The notes beneath the pieces are model-generated. The model saw only the letters and a program-made list of their open reading frames with translations. It did no database searches and was not told the origin of the DNA. Below, piece by piece: positions 23,949 through 33,980 of a stretch of DNA of 64,000 nt. Source of the DNA: Chitinophaga sp. H8. GTDB lineage: Bacteria; Bacteroidota; Bacteroidia; Chitinophagales; Chitinophagaceae. The DNA lies in assembly GCF_040567655.1 (NCBI RefSeq), contig NZ_JBEXAC010000002.1, positions 1,240,001 through 1,304,000 of the forward strand, in the 5' to 3' direction. The stretch's first letter is position 1; each line of letters starts with the position of its first letter. A program made the translations under genes and the position numbers.

Positions 23949-24944
23949 ATGAATTACATCAAACAACTAAATGCTTTTACAAAGAAAATGGCAGGTGACG
24001 AAAAGATAAACCCTAACCATCTGGCCCTCTACCATGCATTGTTCCAGCAGTGGAACTACCAGCGGTTCGCACCCGTATTTGCCATCAGAAGAGAAACAAC
24101 ATTGCTGCTGAGTAAAATTGGCTCTGCTAAAACGTACTATAAATGTTTGAAGGAACTGCAGGCTGGTGGGTATATCAAATATTATCCGGCCACAGGTAAA
24201 TATGCACGGGCAAAAATAAGTATGATAGTATTACAGGAAAATGAAACAGAAAAACAACCCGCTATCTTCTGCAACAATGGGCATGAAGACCTTGGACTTT
24301 CCCTGGCGTGGGAAGAAAACCTGGAGGAGCTGCCCGGCTTAAAGGAGGAAGCACCAGCAATAACTGACACGTGTAGTAATATGGATACACATAGTGCTAC
24401 GGGTGTAGAGCAGGACTGTACTAACTCAAAGGTGAACAATATACCACCGATAGGTAGTATATATACCACCCTCCAGGTGGACAATATACTACCTGGGGAT
24501 AGTAATAATGACCCTATATGTGAGGCAGTTTTACCTCACTCTTTAATTAAACAGAAAAAAATTAAAGATTTTAAAAGTGAGTGTGTAAACGTTTTTAAAC
24601 GTGGGCACTCACACACAGATAACCAATCATTTTTTTTGAATCAGGAAAAAATACAGCAACACACACCGGCCCCTGTGGAGCATTATTACCCCACATTGGA
24701 AGAGGTGATCACTTTCTTTAAAATGCATCTGTTTTCGGAACTCGAAGGAAAAAAATTTCATTACCACTATGATAAAGAAGGCTGGAAACTGGCAGGTGCC
24801 AAACCTATCTCCAACTGGAAACGTGTAGCACAGAAATGGATGTCAAGAGTAAACAACCTGCCGGAAAATATCAGAATGAGCCTGAGTTATTTTAATCCGG
24901 CACTATATACGGATGAACATAGAAATTTTTCCAAACCTCTGTAA
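23949..24944 (+). CDS. Phage/plasmid replication-initiator-like winged-helix protein
   Basis: The protein has 331 aa from ATG 23949 (an in-frame TTG lies 6 nt upstream). The N-terminal part (about 20-90) looks like a winged helix of phage replisome-organiser or DnaD-type proteins: NHLALYHALFQQWNYQRFAP, LLLSKIGSAKTYYKCLKELQ, GGYIKYYPATGKY. A long low-complexity, Thr/Asn/Asp-rich linker follows (about 115-235). The C-terminal block (about 245-300) has the shape FFKMHL...EGKKFHYHYDKEGWKLAG...ISNWKRVAQKWM, which resembles the DNA/helicase-loader end of those proteins. No helicase, integrase or phage structural genes lie nearby, so it may be a relic of a mobile element or a domesticated regulator. 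Confidence 0.65.
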   Translation: MNYIKQLNAFTKKMAGDEKINPNHLALYHALFQQWNYQRFAPVFAIRRETTLLLSKIGSAKTYYKCLKELQAGGYIKYYPATGKYARAKISMIVLQENETEKQPAIFCNNGHEDLGLSLAWEENLEELPGLKEEAPAITDTCSNMDTHSATGVEQDCTNSKVNNIPPIGSIYTTLQVDNILPGDSNNDPICEAVLPHSLIKQKKIKDFKSECVNVFKRGHSHTDNQSFFLNQEKIQQHTPAPVEHYYPTLEEVITFFKMHLFSELEGKKFHYHYDKEGWKLAGAKPISNWKRVAQKWMSRVNNLPENIRMSLSYFNPALYTDEHRNFSKPL

Positions 24945-25021
24945 TCCTATTATTTCCATATAGCTTTTAGGGCCGCAGTTAATAGTCTATAAAAATAGTG
25001 CACTAACTGGGCCGCTTGTAT

Positions 25022-25029
25022 TACCTTTG
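25022..25029 (+). promoter_or_regulatory. Possible -7 promoter element TACCTTTG
   Basis: An exact match to the Bacteroidota -7 consensus TAnnTTTG, 200 bp before the ECF sigma gene. No good -33 TTTG lies at the expected distance, so the call is weak. Confidence 0.2.
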
Positions 25030-25230
25030 CAAACTGATCTACAACCACGGTATTACGAATCTGCTACCTACCCGGCTAAAATATGGAAATGATAAACACT
25101 GTTTCCTGTTTGCCAGAATGGTACACCTACTAAGCTCTGAAAAGGCAAATGGATACGGCTTCCGGCTTTCTCTTTCTTCCTTTCCAGCTTTTTTGTAGAT
25201 TTATACCGTGTTTAGTACCAGAAAGTAGTT

Positions 25231-25812
25231 ATGACAGTGTATGAATTATATGATGAAAAACGATTATTTGCCCATATTGCATTGGGTGATGAAGCGGCTT
25301 TCAGGGTACTGTTTGACCGCTACCGCACCAGGATCTACGCCATTGCTTTTAAACTCACCAAATCAGCCCCGGTAGCGGAAGAAATTGTACAGGAAGTGTT
25401 CCTGTCCATCTGGCTGAACAAAGAAAAATTTGAAGATGTAAAGGATACTTCGGCCTATATCTTCTCTATGGCCTACCATAAAGTGTTCTATTACCTTAAA
25501 AAAGTTTCCCGGGAAGCCGTACTGCTCGAAACCATCATTGCCACGATGAATCAGGAGGTGAACAGCACCGAAGAAACAGTAGCCGTGAATGAAAGCCGCT
25601 GGATCATTGATAAAGCGGTACAGCAGCTCCCTCCCCAGCGGCAAACGATCTACCGCCTCAGCAGGCAGGATGGACTAAGTCATGAAGAAATTGCCCATCA
25701 GCTCAATATCTCCCGCAATACCGTCAAAAATCAACTGGTACAGGCACTGCGCTATATCCGGGTATGCCTGCAAAAAGGAGCGCTTTTCCTGCTCTGGTTC
25801 CTCATGGATTAA
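25231..25812 (+). CDS. ECF sigma-70 factor (Bacteroidota FecI-like)
   Basis: Sigma factor of 193 aa. Region 2 is at about 22-90 (FRVLFDRYRTRIYAIAFKLT, VAEEIVQEVFLSIWLNKEKF, SAYIFSMAYHKVFYYLKK). Region 4 is at about 128-180 (LPPQRQTIYRLSRQDGLSHE, EIAHQLNISRNTVKNQLV). It ends in a hydrophobic tail (KGALFLLWFLMD), like the sigma fragment at 2-139. It would recruit RNA polymerase to the SusC/SusD genes downstream when released by the FecR encoded 137 bp downstream. Confidence 0.93.
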   Translation: MTVYELYDEKRLFAHIALGDEAAFRVLFDRYRTRIYAIAFKLTKSAPVAEEIVQEVFLSIWLNKEKFEDVKDTSAYIFSMAYHKVFYYLKKVSREAVLLETIIATMNQEVNSTEETVAVNESRWIIDKAVQQLPPQRQTIYRLSRQDGLSHEEIAHQLNISRNTVKNQLVQALRYIRVCLQKGALFLLWFLMD

Positions 25813-25949
25813 TCCCCCTGAAAATATTTTTTCCCGCCGGATAGTCCTTTTGCCTTTTACAATACTCTACTGTTATAGAGGGGGCTTTTATTCCCCCTAT
25901 AGCTTACCCGGCCTTTCATCATCCATCGTTCACCTGTCAAACTATTGCT

Positions 25950-27038
25950 ATGATGCCAGATCAAAGCAGGATCCAGTTCCTGCTGCAACAATATACTGCC
26001 GGTTCGGCTTCCCCGGAAGAAACCAGGGAACTGTTCGGATGGATTCGTATGGCCGATGATGATGCGCCTTTAAGGGCGTATATGCTCGGCCTCTGGCAAC
26101 AAACGGCGCCGAATACCGAATTCCCTTCGGTCAACTGGGATGATATGTTCAGCAGTATTGTGCACCGGTCTCAAACAGGCCCAAAGGAATACGTGGCTCC
26201 TGCAGCTACCCGGAATGCCAGCAAGGAAATACCGGTCCTGCCACAAAGCCACACCCGGCTGGATACCCGTGGCAGGGCCTGGAGGATGGTTGCAGCTGGT
26301 ATAGCCCTGGCTATACTGGCCATAGGCGGCTATTGGCTCACCAGGTCTGAAAAAACACCTCCTCCGGTAGCGCAGCAAACAACAGCGCCGGTAAAGGAAT
26401 ACGCAGATCATACCCAGCACCTGGTACTGCCGGATGGTAGTACCGTCATCCTGCACAAAGGAAGTACCCTGCAATATCAACCCGGCCTGTCCGGAAATAA
26501 CCGGGAAATAAGCCTGGACGGAGAAGCCTATTTTGATATCAAACCCGATCTGAGCCGCCCATTTATTATCCTTAGTCATAAATTAAAAACAACTGTACTG
26601 GGTACGGCCTTTAATATCAAAGCTTTTGAAAACGATAAACATATAACGGTTACAGTTACCCAAGGCAAAGTAAAGGTGGAAGACGAACGGAAAGTACTGG
26701 GAATAGTACTGCCCGACAAACGCATGGTGTACGATATACAAACGGCTACGGCTTATCAGGAGGGCGTTGCTGCCGGAAAAACACTGGATTGGGTGAGGCA
26801 GGACGTGATCTATGAAGCAAAAACATTTGAATTTATCGCCGGAAAAATCAGCCTCCGCTACCAGGTACCGGTAAAATTTGATAACGAAGCATTGAAAAAC
26901 TGCCTGATCACAGCGTCTTTCAGCGGTACAGAATCATTGGACGAAATGCTTACCGTAGTGTGTACTGCGCGTAATGCTACTTATACCATCAGCAACGGAA
27001 CAGTCACCATTCATGGAAAAGGCTGTAACGATCATTAA
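25950..27038 (+). CDS. FecR family anti-sigma factor
   Basis: Anti-sigma factor of 362 aa. The cytoplasmic N-terminus (1-110) has a FecR-N-type helical part (IQFLLQQYTAGSASPEETRE). One membrane helix lies at about 112-130 (RMVAAGIALAILAIGGYWL). The periplasmic FecR domain is at about 155-250 (LVLPDGSTVILHKGSTLQYQ, LDGEAYFDI, TVLGTAFNIKAFE), and a DUF4974 domain is at about 285-355 (ISLRYQVPVKFDNEALKNCL). Its partner receptor is the STN-bearing SusC 125 bp downstream, so the complete signalling route from receptor to FecR to sigma is encoded here. ATG 25953 is an equally possible start. Confidence 0.93.
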   Translation: MMPDQSRIQFLLQQYTAGSASPEETRELFGWIRMADDDAPLRAYMLGLWQQTAPNTEFPSVNWDDMFSSIVHRSQTGPKEYVAPAATRNASKEIPVLPQSHTRLDTRGRAWRMVAAGIALAILAIGGYWLTRSEKTPPPVAQQTTAPVKEYADHTQHLVLPDGSTVILHKGSTLQYQPGLSGNNREISLDGEAYFDIKPDLSRPFIILSHKLKTTVLGTAFNIKAFENDKHITVTVTQGKVKVEDERKVLGIVLPDKRMVYDIQTATAYQEGVAAGKTLDWVRQDVIYEAKTFEFIAGKISLRYQVPVKFDNEALKNCLITASFSGTESLDEMLTVVCTARNATYTISNGTVTIHGKGCNDH

Positions 27039-27163
27039 AAATGAACTGTCAACCAATATGCAACTAACAAAGGAGTAAAAAGGAATACCCCTCCAACCTG
27101 CAAGTAAAGAGGGGTATAAATTTTAAACAATTATCGGCTAACTATTTAAAACTATTGCAAGTT

Positions 27164-30100
27164 ATGCAAAAAAATGCTGCTGTCTACCGACGGGAGAATG
27201 GATCTTTTTTCCCCTATCCGATTAACATTAATGTATCTTTTATTATGAAGATGAGTGCGTGCTTCATGGTGATCATTGCAATGTCTGCCCAGCTACTATG
27301 GGCCGAACATGGTAATGCACAGGGAATTGCAGAGAAGAAAATTACACTGGAACTAAAGGATGCTACCCTCCGGGAAGCCCTGAAAAACGTGGAAACACTC
27401 TCCGGTTTCCGGATGACCTACCCTACCGAACAGGTGGTGAAATTCAGGAATATCTCCCTGAAAAAAGGTACCCGTTCCGTAAGTTCTACACTCGACATGC
27501 TGCTGGAAGCTACCGGCCTTGACTATAAACAGGTAAGCAACAGTGTGATCCTGTTCAAAAAGGAACATACAGACACGCCCGATCATACACAGCTAACCAG
27601 ACCGGCATCACCATCGCAGGTGGCAGCCGGCACCATCACCGGCAAGGTTACGGATGAAAGCGGCGCCGGACTACCCGGCGTTACGGTAGCGATAAAAGGT
27701 ACTACCAACGGTACCGTTACCGATGGAGATGGTATTTATCAACTGCGCAATGTAACGCCCGATGCTATACTGGTCTTCAGCATCATTGGCTTTGATACCC
27801 AGGAAGTGCCGCTGTCTGGCCGTACCGCTGTTTCCATCATACTTCAGGAATCAGCTCCCAGCAAGCTGAACGAGATCGTGGTGATCGGTTATGGTACTAC
27901 TACCCGCCGCACCAGCACCGGCTCTGTTTCGAGGGTGAGCAGCAAAAGCATCAGTGAACAACCGGTGACTGATCCGGTAGGTGCTTTGCAAGGCAGGATA
28001 TCAGGCCTGTTTATCGCCTCCTCCAGCGGTTTGCCAGGGTCCAATTTTAAAGTGCAGTTAAGAGGAATCAACTCCATCGGTGCTGGTACAGATCCTTTAT
28101 ACATTGTAGACGGAGTACCCGTGGCCAGCGAACCATTAAACCAGTTTCCGGGTGCCAACGGCAACCAAAGCCCGCTGGCAAGTATCAATCCTAATGATAT
28201 AGAAAGTGTAGATGTACTGAAAGATGCGGATGCTACCGCCATCTACGGCTCCCGTGGTGCCAATGGAGTAGTGCTGATCACTACCAAAAAAGGCAAAGGA
28301 GGGAAAACAAAAATTGACGTGAACGTATACAGTGGTGCGGGCAAAGTGACCAATACCATTGATATGATGAATACAGCACAATACCGCCAGATGCGTAAAC
28401 ATGCTTTTGCAGCAGATGAAGTGGTACCTACTCCTGAAACCGCGCCGGACCTGTTCCTCTGGGATAGTACCCGTACAATCGACTGGCAGAAAGCGTTTAT
28501 CGGAAATACCGCTAAGATGACGGATGCGCAATTATCTGTTTCCGGTGGTAATGAAACCACCCGCTTCCTGTTAAGCGGTTCTTATCACAAAGAAACGACC
28601 GTATTGCCAGGCAGCCTGGGTCTTAGTAGAGGGGCTTTACACTTTAACCTGGACCATAGCTCAAAAGATGGCAGATTCAATATTACTTTCTCCGGTAATT
28701 ATACCTCTACCAAAGATAAGTCCATGCCGATAGATATGACGCAGTACTTTAATACGCCGCCTAATTATCCGGCCTACGACTCTACCGGCAAATTCTATTA
28801 TGTAGGACAAAGCGACTTCAGCCCTTACAGTTATCTGCTAAAGAAATCCACCGCACAAACTAATAACCTGGTAGGCAACTCCGTATTGAGGTATACCATC
28901 CTGCCGGGATTAAACGTGAAAGCCAGCCTGGGGTACAATACCATGGATATGGAACAGGTACAGACCAATCCTGAATCCTCTTTTAATCCACTGAGTGGAA
29001 CACCCGGTATCAGCTACTATGGCAATACCCACGTACAGGGCTATATTGTTGAACCACAGATAGATTATACCCGCAAACTGGCAGATGGTATCCTGCAAGT
29101 GCTGGCAGGGGCTTCCTGGCAGCAAACCATCAGCAAAGGCAGCTTTATTGAAGGACGGGGATTTGATTCCGATGAAATGATGGAAGATATCAAATCGGCC
29201 GAAAGCGTAAACGTAAGAAGAAGCCTCTATAATCAATACAACTACCAGGCGGTATTTGGAAGGATCAATTATAACTGGCGGGAAAAATATATTGTCAACG
29301 CTACTTTCCGCCGCGATGGTTCTTCCCGCTTTGGTCCGCAAAACCGCTTCGGCAACTTCGGTGCAGTAGGTGCTGCCTGGATCTTTTCCAATGAACCTTT
29401 TGTTAAGTCAGCTACTACCTTCCTGACACTCGGGAAACTTCGTGCAAGCTACGGCGTTACTGGTAATGACCAGATCGGCGACTATCAATATCTGCCTACC
29501 TGGGGTACGCCTAATTTCCCGTATGATGGTTCTACCGGCCTTACCCCTTCCCGCCTGTATAATCCCGGATACGGATGGGAACGTAACAAAAAAATGGAAG
29601 CAGGCGTAGACCTCGGATTCCTGGATGAACGCATTTTACTTACTACCAATTACTACCGCAACCGGTCTGATAATTTGCTGGTCGACTTCCAGCTGTCGTC
29701 CCAAACAGGTTTCCCCAGTATCCTGGCCAACCTGCCCGCACTGGTAGAAAATACAGGATGGGAGTTTGAACTGAATACAACTAATGTCAAAAATCAAAAC
29801 TTTACCTGGAACACCGCTTTCAATATCACGTTCTCTAAAAATAAACTGCTGGAATATCCGGAGCTGGAATCTTCTCCCTATGCCAAGATGTACGACATAG
29901 GACGCTCGCTCAGTATCGTGAAAGGATTCCATTTCCTGGGTGTAGATCCTAAAACAGGTATTGCACAGTTTGAAGATGTGAACCAGGATGATTACATCAG
30001 TGAAGAAGATGATATGGTGACCATCGGTCAAACCATGCCCGACTTCTACGGTGGCTTTCATAATAATTTTACCTACAAGAACTGGTCCCTGGCAGTAATG

Positions 30101-30526
30101 TTCCAGTTTGTAAAGCAGGAAGGATTTAAAGTAGGCTATGGTTACCAGGGCCTCACATTGGGCGAAAGAGCGAATGCTCCGGCCGATCTGCTGGGCTACT
30201 GGCGCCAGCCGGATGATATCACGGATATTCCCCGCCCTTCTACCAAAGGAGATGCGTATGATGCTTACAGAAGCAACTACCGCCTGTCTGATGCACAATG
30301 GGGAGATGCTTCCTATATCCGCCTGAAAAATGTATCGCTGAGCTATAATTTGTCCGGGCTGACCAAAAAATGGAAAATAGATTATTGCCGCATTTATCTG
30401 ATGGGACAAAATCTGCTGACATTCACAAAGTATAAAGGAATGGATCCTGAAACCCAGAACAGGTATACCCCTTACAACATGCCTCCGCTGAGAGTAATCA
30501 CCGCAGGTATACAGATTACCTTATAA
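27164..30526 (+). CDS. SusC/RagA-family TonB receptor with STN signalling domain
   Basis: Outer membrane receptor of 1,120 aa from ATG 27164. After an extended signal peptide (MKMSACFMVIIAMSAQLLWA) comes an STN domain at about 55-135 (KKITLELKDATLREALKNVE, SVSSTLDMLLEATGLDYKQV), the part that signals to FecR. It continues with a carboxypeptidase-regulatory-like domain (TITGKVTDESGAGLPGVTV), the linker LNEIVVIGYGTTTRR, a plug (GINSIGAGTDPLYIVDGVPV, DVLKDADATAIYGSRGANGV) and a barrel with the typical FRRDGSSRFG segment. It is 4 bp from the SusD gene, so the two are surely co-expressed. The ligand is unknown. Confidence 0.95.
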   Translation: MQKNAAVYRRENGSFFPYPININVSFIMKMSACFMVIIAMSAQLLWAEHGNAQGIAEKKITLELKDATLREALKNVETLSGFRMTYPTEQVVKFRNISLKKGTRSVSSTLDMLLEATGLDYKQVSNSVILFKKEHTDTPDHTQLTRPASPSQVAAGTITGKVTDESGAGLPGVTVAIKGTTNGTVTDGDGIYQLRNVTPDAILVFSIIGFDTQEVPLSGRTAVSIILQESAPSKLNEIVVIGYGTTTRRTSTGSVSRVSSKSISEQPVTDPVGALQGRISGLFIASSSGLPGSNFKVQLRGINSIGAGTDPLYIVDGVPVASEPLNQFPGANGNQSPLASINPNDIESVDVLKDADATAIYGSRGANGVVLITTKKGKGGKTKIDVNVYSGAGKVTNTIDMMNTAQYRQMRKHAFAADEVVPTPETAPDLFLWDSTRTIDWQKAFIGNTAKMTDAQLSVSGGNETTRFLLSGSYHKETTVLPGSLGLSRGALHFNLDHSSKDGRFNITFSGNYTSTKDKSMPIDMTQYFNTPPNYPAYDSTGKFYYVGQSDFSPYSYLLKKSTAQTNNLVGNSVLRYTILPGLNVKASLGYNTMDMEQVQTNPESSFNPLSGTPGISYYGNTHVQGYIVEPQIDYTRKLADGILQVLAGASWQQTISKGSFIEGRGFDSDEMMEDIKSAESVNVRRSLYNQYNYQAVFGRINYNWREKYIVNATFRRDGSSRFGPQNRFGNFGAVGAAWIFSNEPFVKSATTFLTLGKLRASYGVTGNDQIGDYQYLPTWGTPNFPYDGSTGLTPSRLYNPGYGWERNKKMEAGVDLGFLDERILLTTNYYRNRSDNLLVDFQLSSQTGFPSILANLPALVENTGWEFELNTTNVKNQNFTWNTAFNITFSKNKLLEYPELESSPYAKMYDIGRSLSIVKGFHFLGVDPKTGIAQFEDVNQDDYISEEDDMVTIGQTMPDFYGGFHNNFTYKNWSLAVMFQFVKQEGFKVGYGYQGLTLGERANAPADLLGYWRQPDDITDIPRPSTKGDAYDAYRSNYRLSDAQWGDASYIRLKNVSLSYNLSGLTKKWKIDYCRIYLMGQNLLTFTKYKGMDPETQNRYTPYNMPPLRVITAGIQITL

Positions 30527-30530
30527 GGGA

Positions 30531-31928
30531 ATGAATCGGATCACTAACCAGTACAAATTATTTGAAATGAAAAGTATCTATGTTATTATAATCGGCTTGT
30601 GTGTTTGTGTGGCTACTTCCTGCAATAAGTATGTAGACATTGCACCTCCCAAAAATGAACTGCCCAGCGAAAAAGTATTTGCAAGTGATAAAACATCTAC
30701 CGCGGCAGTAGTGGCGATGTACAGTAATATGATGGCATTGAACTATCAGTTTGCGGGCATGCTGGTAAGCTTTATCGGCGCCATGTCGGCAGATGAGTTC
30801 TATTATTTCTCCTCCTTCCCTGCTTTCGATGAATTCAGGAATAATGCCATATTGCCAAGCGGCCGCTTTGCCACTTCTTTATGGGATGAACCATACTCTT
30901 TTATCTACCACGCTAATGCATGTATAGAAGGATTACAGGCCAGTACCACACTGACAGAAAAAGTGAAGAACCAGTTGTTGGGAGAGGCTAAGTTTGTGCG
31001 TGCTTTCTGCAATTTCTACCTGGTAAATATGTATGGAAAAGTGCCGCTGATCACCGGTACAGACTATAAGGTAAATGGCGTATTGCCACGTACACCGGTA
31101 GCAGATGTATATAAGGCGATTACAGACGACCTGGTAGATGCGGTGAAACTGATGCAGGAGGATTACCCCAGCGCTGAACGTATCCGCCCTAATAAGGCTG
31201 CTGCCAATGCTTTGCTGGCCCGTGCTTACCTGTATACCGAAAAATGGGACCTGGCAGAACAAACCGCTTCCAAAGTAATAGATGATAGTAAATATCATCT
31301 GCTGAAAGACCTGAACAAAGTGTTCCTGAAGAATAGTGAAGAAACCATCTGGCAGTTGCAGGTAGTATCTCCCGGCCGTAATACCTGGGAAGGAAACCTG
31401 CTGGTAGCAGCGCCTACACCTTTATACCGGCTTACTCCTGAGCTAAGAGGTGCATTTGAACCCGGCGACCTGCGTTATACTTCCTGGGTAGGCGTAGCCG
31501 TGGGGACCACCACGACCAATTATTACCCGTTTAAGTATAAGGTAAGAGTAGGGGCAGATGTAACGGAATATTCTATGGTGCTGCGCTTTGCAGAACAATT
31601 CCTGATCCGCGCAGAAGCCCGTGCACAACAGAACAAGCTGGACGATGCACGTGCCGACCTGGATACGATCCGCCACCGCGCACTCCTGCCATCTTTACCC
31701 ACCAATATCAATAAAGCAGCGCTGCTGCTGGCAGTAGAGCAGGAAAGAAGGGTAGAATTGTTCAGCGAATGGGGCCACCGCTGGTTTGACCTCAAACGTA
31801 CCAAACGCGCAGATGCAGTGCTGGGACCCGTAAAACAAGGATGGAAATCTACGGCGGTATTATTCCCCGTACCTGCTACCGCATTGCTCACCAATACCAA
31901 CCTGGATCAGAACGAAGGCTATAAATAG
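30531..31928 (+). CDS. RagB/SusD-family outer membrane lipoprotein
   Basis: Surface lipoprotein of 465 aa from ATG 30531 (GGGA just upstream), or 453 aa from ATG 30567, which gives a more usual signal peptide. The lipobox Cys is in CVATSC. It shows the SusD start (YVDIAPPKNELPSEKVFASD), the TPR core (LGEAKFVRAFCNFYLVNMYG, ANALLARAYLYTEKWDLAEQ) and the end block (AVEQERRVELFSEWGHRWFD, LLTNTNLDQNEGY). It partners the SusC 4 bp upstream, and the TlpA-like gene follows 31 bp downstream. Confidence 0.93.
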   Translation: MNRITNQYKLFEMKSIYVIIIGLCVCVATSCNKYVDIAPPKNELPSEKVFASDKTSTAAVVAMYSNMMALNYQFAGMLVSFIGAMSADEFYYFSSFPAFDEFRNNAILPSGRFATSLWDEPYSFIYHANACIEGLQASTTLTEKVKNQLLGEAKFVRAFCNFYLVNMYGKVPLITGTDYKVNGVLPRTPVADVYKAITDDLVDAVKLMQEDYPSAERIRPNKAAANALLARAYLYTEKWDLAEQTASKVIDDSKYHLLKDLNKVFLKNSEETIWQLQVVSPGRNTWEGNLLVAAPTPLYRLTPELRGAFEPGDLRYTSWVGVAVGTTTTNYYPFKYKVRVGADVTEYSMVLRFAEQFLIRAEARAQQNKLDDARADLDTIRHRALLPSLPTNINKAALLLAVEQERRVELFSEWGHRWFDLKRTKRADAVLGPVKQGWKSTAVLFPVPATALLTNTNLDQNEGYK

Positions 31929-31959
31929 CCGGTAAGGTATTGCCTCTTAAAACAGCAAC

Positions 31960-33867
31960 ATGAAAAAATTATTGTTAAGTATACTGTTTTTACTGGCTGT
32001 AACAGTGGCATGGGCACAACAGGTGGTAACGATTCAACCACAGTTTCCGGAACGGGGACAACAGGTGACGATCACCTACCATCCTGATGCGCCGGGGGCA
32101 AAGATCCCGGCAGATGTACCTGCCGTAAAACTGGTGTTCAGCCATTCCAATCTTTATGAGCTGCCATATGTAATAAATATGGAAAAGCATGGTAAGAACT
32201 GGGTTACCACTTTTACCCTGGCCAGATATGCCATGTTCGCATCCTTTACTTTTCAAAGCGGGGATATTATAGATCAGCCGGCAGCCAAACAACATTACGA
32301 ACTGGTCATCTATAAAAATAAAGTGCCGGTAAAGAATACCTATCTGTATAAGGGATACAGCCTGGGTGCCCAACTGGGAAAGTCAGATTCCCTGCTGATA
32401 AAACAACAGGAGATGTTTGCCAAAGAACTGGCGCTATACCCGGATAATTACGAAGCCAGGGTACGCTGGCTCAGCAGCAAAATAAGCCTGGCAAAAGGCA
32501 AGGATAAAGACAAGTTCCGCGCACAGGCGCAGGAAGTCATTGCCCGTAAGTTCAGGGAAAACCCCACAGAGATGGGCAACCTGAACCTGGTAACAATGGG
32601 GTATCTCATTATCGGAGAAAACAGCCGCCTGGACTCTATCCGTAAGGTAGTAGTGGCCACCTATCCCCATTCCGGCCTGGCCAAAGAACTGCTCACAGAT
32701 CAGCTGGCCAAAGTGAATGATGAGGAAAAGAAAGTGGCACTGCTGGAAAAAGAACTGCAACAGGAAAACGGGGAAAACAGCAAAGCCTATACGGGAATGC
32801 ATCAACTGTTGTTTGAACACTACGTAGTGGCCAAAAACAAAGATAAAGCCCTGTACCATGCCAGGAAAATGGCGGCTGAGAAAACACCGTATACTCCCGG
32901 CACCTGGGAAGATATTGCTACCCAGCTGGCAGATAATAACCTCGCTTTGGATAGTGCGCTGGAATATGCTAACCGCGCCTTGCAGGTGGCAGATAGCTTT
33001 CCGGTGGGGGTGGTTCGCTTCTTTCCGGAGTATGGCTATATCCCAGGCTATGTAACGGATAGTGCACGACAGGCTGCACTACGAAAAACAAAAGGTAATC
33101 TTTTATCACTCATCGCTACCATCTGCCAGAAGCAGGGGAAACAACAGGAGGGAGTACGTACCATGGAGGAAGCCCTCAGCATCTCCGAAGATAAAACCAC
33201 CCTCCAGAGAGCAGGACAGTTTTATGCGGCTATCGGCGCACCTGAAAAAGCCTATCAGGCCTATTGGAAAATACTGCTGGAAGAACCTGCCGACACTGCG
33301 GCTTTACAGGCCCTGAAGCAAAATTATATTGCCTGGAAAGGGGCTGCTGCCGGTTTTGAGGAACAACAAGCTGCTATCCGGCAGGTATGGAAGGAAAAAA
33401 TGACGCCAGTGCTGAATAAGTCCCGTATCAATAAAAAAGCACCTTCCCTGGCAGCCATCGTGGATATGGATGGTAAACCATTACCGGCTGGAATGCTGGA
33501 CAACAAAATTATTGTGATCGATTTCTGGGCTACCTGGTGCGTTCCCTGCATGGAAGAAATGCCTTATCTCCAACGGGTATACGATCAATACAAAAATAAT
33601 CCGGATGTTGTATTCATGGTGATTAACAGCGGTGCCCGGAATACATTGGAAAATGCACAGCAATGGAGTGGCAGGAAAAAGTACACCTTCCCGGTGTATT
33701 ACAATACGGATAAAGAAGTGGGCGAAAAGTTCGGCTTTAATATCATCCCCGCTACTTATGTAATAGATGCGCGTAACAACCTGCAGTTTAAGTCCATCGG
33801 CTTTGAAGGCCCTAATATTGAGGCGCGGCTGGGATTACAGATTGAATTGCTGTTAAAAGAGAAATAA
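31960..33867 (+). CDS. TlpA-like thioredoxin-fold protein with N-terminal beta and TPR-like parts
   Basis: Exported protein of 635 aa with signal peptide 1-20 (ILFLLAVTVAWAQ). A beta-rich N-terminal domain (about 22-130) is followed by helical TPR-like repeats (about 145-475: KDKALYHARKMAAEKTPYTP, LDSALEYANRALQVADSFPV). A C-terminal TlpA/ResA-type thioredoxin domain (about 490-632) carries the redox motif CVPC at 527-530 inside FWATWCVPCMEEMP, plus the cis-Pro region FNIIPATYVID. It would reduce or rearrange disulfides in the periplasm. Its place in a SusC/SusD operon suggests service to that transport system or its substrate, but the substrate is unknown. A strong terminator follows. Confidence 0.9.
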   Translation: MKKLLLSILFLLAVTVAWAQQVVTIQPQFPERGQQVTITYHPDAPGAKIPADVPAVKLVFSHSNLYELPYVINMEKHGKNWVTTFTLARYAMFASFTFQSGDIIDQPAAKQHYELVIYKNKVPVKNTYLYKGYSLGAQLGKSDSLLIKQQEMFAKELALYPDNYEARVRWLSSKISLAKGKDKDKFRAQAQEVIARKFRENPTEMGNLNLVTMGYLIIGENSRLDSIRKVVVATYPHSGLAKELLTDQLAKVNDEEKKVALLEKELQQENGENSKAYTGMHQLLFEHYVVAKNKDKALYHARKMAAEKTPYTPGTWEDIATQLADNNLALDSALEYANRALQVADSFPVGVVRFFPEYGYIPGYVTDSARQAALRKTKGNLLSLIATICQKQGKQQEGVRTMEEALSISEDKTTLQRAGQFYAAIGAPEKAYQAYWKILLEEPADTAALQALKQNYIAWKGAAAGFEEQQAAIRQVWKEKMTPVLNKSRINKKAPSLAAIVDMDGKPLPAGMLDNKIIVIDFWATWCVPCMEEMPYLQRVYDQYKNNPDVVFMVINSGARNTLENAQQWSGRKKYTFPVYYNTDKEVGEKFGFNIIPATYVIDARNNLQFKSIGFEGPNIEARLGLQIELLLKEK

Positions 33868-33911
33868 AAAACAAGTTCATAATCTGCCAACTATTAACTA
33901 TCCGAAAACAC

Positions 33912-33943
33912 AAAGGGTGTTCCTGATCATAGGAACACCCTTT
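33912..33943. terminator. Bidirectional terminator between convergent genes
   Basis: AAAGGGTGTTCCT (33912-33924) and AGGAACACCCTTT (33931-33943) form a perfect 13-bp stem with a 6-nt loop. It serves the TlpA-like gene on the plus strand and the fasciclin/SusD gene on the minus strand. Confidence 0.75.
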
Positions 33944-33980
33944 GCCTGTTATGAAGGTAAGGATAACGTATAGCGTTATA

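Noticed and set aside
23892..25038. 13-bp string TTTGCAAACTGAT shared before the replication-like gene (23892) and before the ECF sigma gene (25026)
   Set aside because: In 64 kb, about 30 chance pairs of identical 13-mers are expected, and no -33 element fits either copy.
25016..25198. 60-codon frame before the ECF sigma gene
   Set aside because: It overlaps the control region, has no recognisable domain and an unusual composition.
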